DNA of 9,408 nucleotides, from assembly GCA_004297665.1 (NCBI GenBank), contig SCUP01000314.1, positions 1 to 9,408 of the forward strand, given 5' to 3'. This document shows, in pieces, positions 5,942-9,408 of this stretch (position 1 is the stretch's first letter; each line of letters begins with the position of its first letter). A program made the position numbers and the translations under genes. The notes below the pieces were generated by a model, which did no database searches, was not told the DNA's origin, and was given only the letters and a program-made list of their open reading frames with translations. Source of the stretch: Nitrosarchaeum sp. Lineage in GTDB: Archaea; Thermoproteota; Nitrososphaeria; Nitrososphaerales; Nitrosopumilaceae.

Positions 5942-6703
5942 TTATTGTTTGATTTTATAGAATTTTTTTAAGGCTGATGAGGCTAAAATTGCCTTTGTTT
6001 GAAAAGCATTAGATTTTTTTATTTTGTTTATCTCTATCATTTTCTTAGTTAATTCATTATTTTGCAATTCTTCAAAAGTTGAATCATTAATCAAATCAAA
6101 TTGAAATGATAACAATAAATCATAATATGCCAATTTTAATGCCAACATTTTAGTAAAAGATATAGCTTCTTGTTGGTTTATTGGAATATCAGTTAATATT
6201 GAAAACCAATTATCATCTCTAAAAGTGGCATAAAACCCATCTTGTTTTACTATGTCAAACTTCTCTAAATTCTTAATATCAAAACTATCTCCTAATTTTA
6301 TTAATTCATCATAAGGTATCAAATTATCTCCACCTTGAGATTTACGTACTGTAATAGCTGTTTCATATTGTTCTTTACTCATATTTTTTACAGCTTTTAG
6401 CCCTTCAATGAAAGATGTTGTTAGTTTTTCTTTATGGTCTCGTATTTGTTTCCATTCTCTAAATAAAATTGGATTTTCTTTCTTGTAATGGTCTCTAAGA
6501 AAATCCAATTTTGATATTTCTTCTTCAGCTAAAATGCATATTGAAATGCTTAATGAATATTTTTTGTTATTATATAATAATTCAGTTGAATTTACCAACA
6601 TTTCAACTTGTTTTTTTGACTTTTCTATACCATTCAGTATTTTTTCGAAGGGGATGAATACATTATTTCCTTTTGACTTGCTTTCTGTATTATCGTTCTC
6701 CAT
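5942..6703 (-). CDS. AbiV-family (HEPN) abortive infection protein, 253 aa
   Basis: A likely antiviral or toxin-type protein of the AbiV family, named from lactococcal AbiV, whose homologues form the HEPN_AbiV group of all-helical proteins. Visible features are an N-terminal helix with LLYNNKKYSLSISICILAEE at 42-61, matching the family pattern of a stretch ending in AxEE(L/I)xK; the REWKQIRDHKEKL segment at 82-94 with R88/H90 and K93, the family's conserved R/H region; a beta-turn block GFYATFRDDNWFSI at 156-169, like the YVDF..dGW..P of AbiV; and a closing helix at 177-200. The polar N-terminus (MENDNTESKS) is encoded over the 3' end of the transposase gene, which overlaps by 70 bases. No Met follows until residue 35, so the start most likely comes from insertion-derived DNA. 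Expression may depend on the transposase transcript or on a TATAGAAA box about 25 bases upstream. Confidence 0.78.
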   Translation of the reverse strand: MENDNTESKSKGNNVFIPFEKILNGIEKSKKQVEMLVNSTELLYNNKKYSLSISICILAEEEISKLDFLRDHYKKENPILFREWKQIRDHKEKLTTSFIEGLKAVKNMSKEQYETAITVRKSQGGDNLIPYDELIKLGDSFDIKNLEKFDIVKQDGFYATFRDDNWFSILTDIPINQQEAISFTKMLALKLAYYDLLLSFQFDLINDSTFEELQNNELTKKMIEINKIKKSNAFQTKAILASSALKKFYKIKQ

Positions 6704-7791
6704 TTGTCTACTCCCTTAATTTCTATACCACATAACTCTGCTGGTGTTTTACCCTCTAATGCCATATGTGGTCTAACATAGTTATGATAAATTTGACTTC
6801 CATCAAAAATTACTGAATCCGTTTTCTTAACCCCTCTCATAACTTTCTCTCTATCTCGGAATTCTCCGTTAAGGCGTTCCATTTTGTTGTTATTTCTATC
6901 TCCATGAAGTGAAATATGTCTAATGTGAATAGGAGAACCTTTCTTTACTGCACCATACTCTTTCTGAAAAGCGTCATGATATGCCTGTAATCCATCAGTA
7001 ATGAAAACTCGTGGTTTTGTTTTCATTGATTCCTTGCCCATTCTCAAAAGATTTCTAGCATCATGCTTGAACTTTGAATCTGCAACTTCCTGTGCAATCC
7101 AGAAACGAGTCTCATCATCCATAAGGGCAAACATGTATCTTTTATCGCCTTTGACTTTTACATAGACCTCGTCGGCTCTCCATGTATCACCCACTTGTGG
7201 CACTGTTTTGTCTAAATGCAATTTCATCAAATCGGTGTATTTCTTGATCCAATTATAGACAGTTTGATGAGATATTTTAACGCCTTGCAATCTGATGAAT
7301 TTTTGGACATTTCTTAGAGATTCGCCAGTGAAATAAAGTTGCATAGCAGAAGTAATGACCTTTGGATTTACTGACATTTTCTCAAATCCTAGATTAAAGG
7401 AGAATCTATTATTACAATCTCTGCAAGAATATCTTTGTAAGTCATAATTCTTGTTATGTCTAATTCCATGCTTTACTATTTTTGAGGATAGACATTGAGG
7501 ACACTTGTCACAACTGATTTCCTCAATTACAATTTTGTTTCTCTCTCTTACTTGTTGTCTTAGTTGGATGCTAAGGGAAATTGCTAAAGCGTGTTTGCAA
7601 GTGACATGTCTGTAAACATGGTCTGGACAGTTGCAAATCCAACCCAATTCGGTAGAGAAAATATCATAAATTCTGTTTGTTGCTAGTGATTTCATTTGGT
7701 AATGATTATCATTAATTCTTAGAATGTGGGTATTGGGATTATTTAGTAGATTCTTTGCTCTTTCTTCTCTTGTTAGGTATTGTGATTTCAT
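6634..7791 (-). CDS. DDE transposase with SWIM zinc finger (IS6/IS240-like core), 385 aa
   Basis: Catalyses DNA transposition. Order of parts (numbering from the ATG at 7791): a SWIM-type finger C53-x-C55-x9-C65-x-H67 near the N-terminus; a zinc ribbon C97-x2-C100...C123-x2-C126; an HTH at 158-185 (SLRNVQKF...SHQTVYNWIKKY); then the DDE core with D207 (WRADEVYVK), D266 (FITDGLQAY) and E305 (MERLNGEFRDREKVMRG). The catalytic triad is intact. The last 14 residues (SQKEIMYSSPSKKY) go beyond the homologous end in the remnant at 4351-4522 and are encoded over the AbiV 5' end, so the gene seems to have lost its own stop. The frame extends to an ATG at 7848, but a TATA box at 7809-7816 favours 7791. 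The best parallel is the IS6-like DDE core; the exact IS family is uncertain. Confidence 0.88.
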   Translation of the reverse strand: MKSQYLTREERAKNLLNNPNTHILRINDNHYQMKSLATNRIYDIFSTELGWICNCPDHVYRHVTCKHALAISLSIQLRQQVRERNKIVIEEISCDKCPQCLSSKIVKHGIRHNKNYDLQRYSCRDCNNRFSFNLGFEKMSVNPKVITSAMQLYFTGESLRNVQKFIRLQGVKISHQTVYNWIKKYTDLMKLHLDKTVPQVGDTWRADEVYVKVKGDKRYMFALMDDETRFWIAQEVADSKFKHDARNLLRMGKESMKTKPRVFITDGLQAYHDAFQKEYGAVKKGSPIHIRHISLHGDRNNNKMERLNGEFRDREKVMRGVKKTDSVIFDGSQIYHNYVRPHMALEGKTPAELCGIEIKGVDKWRTIIQKASQKEIMYSSPSKKY

Positions 7792-7808
7792 TAGGTATCT
7801 ATTGATAT

Positions 7809-7816
7809 AATATATG
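7809..7816 (-). promoter_or_regulatory. TATA box for the transposase
   Basis: The minus strand reads CATATATT, 25 bases upstream of the ATG at 7791. Confidence 0.45.
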
Positions 7817-7817
7817 G

Positions 7818-7837
7818 CGATATTATTAAATATATCG
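7818..7837. promoter_or_regulatory. palindromic operator candidate between divergent genes
   Basis: CGATAT (7818-7823) and ATATCG (7832-7837) form a perfect inverted repeat with an 8-base AT spacer, placed between the transposase and RHH TATA boxes. It would suit a dimeric regulator such as the adjacent RHH protein; this is inferred from position only. Confidence 0.4.
7827..7834 (+). promoter_or_regulatory. TATA box for the RHH gene
   Basis: TAAATATA begins 29 bases before the ATG at 7856 and lies inside the palindrome region. Confidence 0.5.
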
Positions 7838-7855
7838 TTAGGTATCAATAAGTAT

Positions 7856-7990
7856 ATGGCTATGAAAAGACTGCTTGTGTCTGTTCCTGATGAAATGGAA
7901 AAGGCATTAGAAAAGGAACGTAAGGAGAGAATGTTAGAAACAATACCTGAAACTGTAAGGGTTATTTTGAGTGAATATTTGAGAAAATAA
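7856..7990 (+). CDS. ribbon-helix-helix DNA-binding protein, 44 aa
   Basis: A minimal CopG/Arc-type DNA-binding protein. Residues 4-11 (KRLLVSVP) form the ribbon strand, 11-24 (PDEMEKALEKERKE) helix A and 29-43 (TIPETVRVILSEYLR) helix B, the complete RHH fold with the usual length for this class. It would act as a dimer. A second in-frame ATG is two codons downstream; I chose 7856 from the TATA box at 7827-7834. It is transcribed divergently from the transposase and its stop (7988-7990) abuts the stop of the convergent membrane-protein gene with no gap. The layout makes it a candidate regulator of the transposase or of the element. An antitoxin role is also possible, but no toxin frame follows it on its strand. 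Confidence 0.75.
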   Translation: MAMKRLLVSVPDEMEKALEKERKERMLETIPETVRVILSEYLRK

Positions 7991-8686
7991 TTATAGTTTT
8001 TTTCTTAATTTTTCTAGTTCAATAATAACATGTTTAAAATCAGATATGATCTTTTCACCATCAGAGATCATTTTTCTTAATTTATCAGAATCATCTTTTA
8101 ATTCTGAAGAACAATTAGTTTCAATCTCTGCACCTAATTCAATAAGTTCATCTAAAACATTTGAAAAATTATCAATAGTTGTTTTACTGTTAGATATTTT
8201 TAATTCACGTATTGGTTTGATAGTTCGTTGTAATCTTTGTGCTTGTAACGATATACGATCTGAGTATCTACAAATTTCTTTACGACTTATGAGTCGTCTA
8301 TAACCTGTATCCCAAGGTACTCTTTTACCCCAATCTTTAACAAATCTTCTTATTTCATTTAATGCGTTATCCAGTATATTTTCTCTAGTTTGGAAAACAT
8401 TAGTAAATTCATATTTTTGTGAATCATAATATTTCAAATTATCATTTTCTAAAGATTGTTTTCTAAGTTTCCTATCTATTTCAGGTTTAAACATAAAATA
8501 ACCTAAAGTTCCTAAAACCATGGTTAATGCTATTGCAACACCGGTGATATAATCAACCAAATTAATACTCCCAGATCCAAATATTATGATTAGAATAACT
8601 ATTACCCCGAATATTCCAACTAATCCTAATATTCTGCGAGTTTTCAACAAAATACATGCTAATTTGTTTTCTAATAAATTGATCAT
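7991..8686 (-). CDS. two-span membrane protein with helical cytoplasmic domain, 231 aa
   Basis: I do not recognise a family. Two hydrophobic spans lie at about residues 19-38 (LGLVGIFGVIVILIIIFG) and 43-65, joined by a very short loop, so both ends should face the cytoplasm. Residues 66-231 are charged and helical, with a basic region at 107-145 (RRFVKDWGKR...RRLISRKEICR) and a coiled-coil-like C-terminus at about 165-231 ending LEKLRKKL. Membrane-anchored helical proteins of this shape occur in defence loci as effectors, but no catalytic motif is visible, so that is only suggestive. It is the rightmost cargo gene. Its promoter region is the right inverted repeat, with a possible TATA (CATATTCT) between the two GGGACAT boxes. 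Confidence 0.65.
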   Translation of the reverse strand: MINLLENKLACILLKTRRILGLVGIFGVIVILIIIFGSGSINLVDYITGVAIALTMVLGTLGYFMFKPEIDRKLRKQSLENDNLKYYDSQKYEFTNVFQTRENILDNALNEIRRFVKDWGKRVPWDTGYRRLISRKEICRYSDRISLQAQRLQRTIKPIRELKISNSKTTIDNFSNVLDELIELGAEIETNCSSELKDDSDKLRKMISDGEKIISDFKHVIIELEKLRKKL

Positions 8687-8695
8687 ACTTTCTTA

Positions 8696-8743
8696 CACAT
8701 GTCCCGACACTTGACAAGGAGAATATGTCCCATAGACTTGACA
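8696..8743 (-). repeat. right terminal inverted repeat of the 3.8-kb element
   Basis: Reverse complement partner of 4917-4964 (39/48; inner 36 bases 31/36). GGGACAT boxes on the minus strand lie at 8699-8705 and 8725-8731, 26 bases apart exactly as on the left. The repeat also holds the upstream region of the membrane-protein gene, so end recognition and transcription may compete here. Confidence 0.8.
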
Positions 8744-8756
8744 GCACCCATAAAAT
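8743..8756 (+). repeat. right flanking direct repeat
   Basis: AGCACCCATAAAAT, one mismatch from 4898-4911 in the same orientation, directly abutting the right inverted repeat and just upstream of the promoter of the gene at 8804. Confidence 0.5.
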
Positions 8757-8761
8757 AAAAT

Positions 8762-8786
8762 CTTATATACTTGGGTACTTTATTGT
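8762..8786 (+). promoter_or_regulatory. promoter of the RHH/zinc-motif gene
   Basis: Two TATA candidates are visible: CTTATATA at 8762-8769 (short leader) and TTTATTGT at 8779-8786 (leaderless from the TTG at 8804). The first is closer to consensus; a GTAAGGG stretch at 8790-8796 could then serve as a weak ribosome site. Confidence 0.45.
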
Positions 8787-8803
8787 ACGGTAAGGGAAAG
8801 TAA

Positions 8804-9190
8804 TTGCCAAAAGCTGGATTCAAATCAATAACCGTTTCAGAAACTGTTTATGATAAATTCCAAGATGTATATCAAAAAAATAAAGACAGTCTAACAATGA
8901 AAGGTGTCAATAGTTTTTCAGGTTATGTAACTTACATGTTAGAAGAGATGATGCAAAAAGACAAGACATTTGCAAGATATGCTCCAAAGATTGAAAAAAT
9001 TTCTGTAGATGATGATCGTGTCATTCTAAAAGATAACATCAAAAATAGAATTGCAGAAGTTGCAGTACAAAAAGGAGAATTGTTCTGTCAGCTATGTGAA
9101 GAAAAAGATTGTGTCCACATTGGATTTGTATTTTCACTTCCTGACGTATATGAAATTTTGAATTCTAGAGGAATAAAACATCCAAAATAA
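8804..9190 (+). CDS. RHH-like protein with C-terminal CxxC-x4-CxH zinc motif, 128 aa
   Basis: The N-terminal 50 residues look like a ribbon-helix-helix unit (FKSITVSETVYDKF, then a long helix SFSGYVTYMLEEMM). The middle is a small beta-rich stretch (ISVDDDRVILKD, RIAEVAVQKGELF), followed by a zinc-type cluster C95-x2-C98-x4-C103-x-H105 and the helix FSLPDVYEIL. It is probably a small DNA-binding regulator. The C-terminal block resembles a conserved thaumarchaeal hypothetical protein in my memory, without a known role. The start is TTG at 8804; the next Met is residue 32, inside the RHH unit, so TTG is preferred. The mobile element stops only about 60 bases upstream but leaves its TATA region intact. 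Confidence 0.75.
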   Translation: MPKAGFKSITVSETVYDKFQDVYQKNKDSLTMKGVNSFSGYVTYMLEEMMQKDKTFARYAPKIEKISVDDDRVILKDNIKNRIAEVAVQKGELFCQLCEEKDCVHIGFVFSLPDVYEILNSRGIKHPK

Positions 9191-9242
9191 AGAGTAGTGG
9201 AGGAGGTGGGATTTGAACCCACGAACTCCTGAGAGACAGGAT

Positions 9243-9258
9243 CACCCATTTTTATGAT
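9243..9258 (-). other. canonical tRNA intron (37/38), 16 bases
   Basis: The intron follows G37 of the anticodon loop. Exon CTTA can pair with intron TGGG (two G-U pairs) as the central helix, with 3-base bulges AG^A and TG^A at the splice points, a relaxed bulge-helix-bulge. Confidence 0.82.
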
Positions 9259-9272
9259 CTTAAGTCCTGCAT

Positions 9273-9294
9273 GTCCAAAAGCACTAGGTGCTTA
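9273..9294 (-). other. non-canonical D-arm tRNA intron, 22 bases
   Basis: The D stem is broken unless 22 bases after G23 are removed. The junctions make an ideal bulge-helix-bulge: exon CCAA pairs with intron TTGG, bulges are AG^T and AC^A, and an internal hairpin AAGCAC-CTA-GTGCTT follows the 5' bulge. Confidence 0.85.
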
Positions 9295-9408
9295 CTTTGG
9301 CCAGGCTTGATTACTCCTCCAAAAGTGTAGAAATTTGTGTGAAATTTAACAGTTTAGAGATTTTGGAGCCATAATCAAGAATTATAAGGATTTTAAATTG
9401 CTAAAATT

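Larger units (their letters stand above)
7773..7845. repeat. three TTAGGTAT boxes around the transposase start
   Basis: TTAGGTAT occurs at 7773-7780, 7791-7798 and 7838-7845 (ATACCTAA on the transposase strand). The latter two lie in longer similar segments that both continue into TATATGGC about 20 bases on, suggesting a diverged tandem duplication. They cover the transposase start and the divergent promoters, so they may be operator or subterminal transposase sites. Confidence 0.45.
4917..8743. mobile_element. putative 3.8-kb TIR-bounded element carrying AbiV
   Basis: The segment starts with TGTC and ends with GACA, is bounded by 48-base imperfect inverted repeats and is flanked by a 14-base direct repeat. 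Inside are small unknown genes (4978-5256, 5374-5643, 5671-5778), an AbiV-type gene, a SWIM/DDE transposase, an RHH protein and a two-span membrane protein. The genes outside are of chromosomal type, and the right end lies just upstream of the TATA box of the gene at 8804. Either the resident transposase moves the whole unit, or it is a nested IS and the outer element is mobilised in trans. I could not find separate convincing ends for the transposase gene alone. The family is unrecognised. Confidence 0.65.
9198..9320 (-). tRNA. tRNA-Leu (anticodon TAA) with two introns
   Basis: A 123-base class II tRNA gene; removing 16- and 22-base introns leaves 85 bases. Acceptor GGAGGAG pairs perfectly with CTCCTCC, discriminator A, no CCA encoded. 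The D stem ATC/GAT forms only after the D-arm intron is removed. Anticodon stem CAGGA/TCCTG encloses CTTAAGA, anticodon TAA at 9260-9262. A long variable arm (CTC..GAG) and T arm GTGGG/CCCAC with TTCAAAT complete it. Splicing needs the archaeal bulge-helix-bulge endonuclease. The 88 bases beyond it to the window edge show no gene. Confidence 0.95.

Noticed and set aside
6534..6719. Plus-strand frame over the AbiV/transposase junction
   Set aside because: Shadow of two supported genes on the minus strand.
7990..7991. Toxin-antitoxin pair of the RHH gene with the adjacent membrane protein
   Set aside because: They are convergent and not in an operon, unlike RHH antitoxin modules, so I did not call a TA system.
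8046..8303. Plus-strand 85-codon frame within the membrane-protein gene
   Set aside because: Antisense shadow with Ser/Leu-rich low-quality translation.
8562..8747. Minus-strand 61-codon frame across the right inverted repeat
   Set aside because: Overlaps the 231-aa gene in another frame and has no domain or promoter support.
1..9408. CRISPR array, rRNA, or integrase gene
   Set aside because: No regularly spaced repeats, no rRNA-like segment, and no tyrosine or serine recombinase signature were seen anywhere in the window.

Overview
The window looks like a chromosomal segment of a low-GC ammonia-oxidising archaeon (Thaumarchaeota/Nitrososphaerota, Nitrosopumilus- or Nitrosarchaeum-like). 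The evidence is an archaeal-type phosphopantetheine adenylyltransferase, a CxxC-x17-CxxC zinc protein, a secreted Ig-like protein with the FVW-type C-terminal domain common in this phylum, a tRNA-Leu with two bulge-helix-bulge introns, and TATA boxes that sit 25-31 bases upstream of many start codons, as expected for leaderless archaeal transcripts. The assignment is inferred from these features, not from a database search.

Layout. 1-2517 (minus strand) carries ordinary chromosomal genes: the zinc protein (cut by the window edge), a conserved-looking hypothetical protein, archaeal CoaD, a secreted beta-rich protein and a 35-residue single-span membrane peptide. 2594-3411 holds tRNA-Ala(TGC), a peroxiredoxin-like CxxC protein and tRNA-Ile(GAT). 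3418-4311 is an HTH regulator with a CarH/MerR-like cobalamin-binding domain that has lost the His ligand. Just upstream of its promoter lies a decayed transposase 3' end (4351-4522), followed by a small two-span membrane protein.

The accessory centre is 4917-8743. It is bounded by 48-bp imperfect inverted repeats (39/48 matching; inner 36 bp 31/36). Each repeat is built of two copies of a TGTC...GGGACAT unit whose GGGACAT boxes are exactly 26 bp apart, and the element is flanked by a 14-bp direct repeat with one mismatch. I read this as a 3.8-kb mobile element inserted just upstream of the promoter of the gene at 8804. It carries three small unknown genes, an AbiV/HEPN-type abortive-infection gene, a SWIM-finger DDE transposase whose 3' end overlaps AbiV, a 44-residue ribbon-helix-helix protein missed by length filters, and a two-span membrane protein with a long helical cytoplasmic part. 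No known mobile-element family with this architecture came to mind.

8804-9320 returns to chromosomal genes: an RHH/zinc-motif protein with a TTG start, and tRNA-Leu(TAA) with one canonical and one D-arm intron.

How the parts may work together: the AbiV gene (and possibly the membrane/helical protein) would be anti-mobile-element cargo. The RHH protein, divergent from the transposase across repeated ATACCTAA boxes, is a natural candidate to control it. These are inferences from layout.
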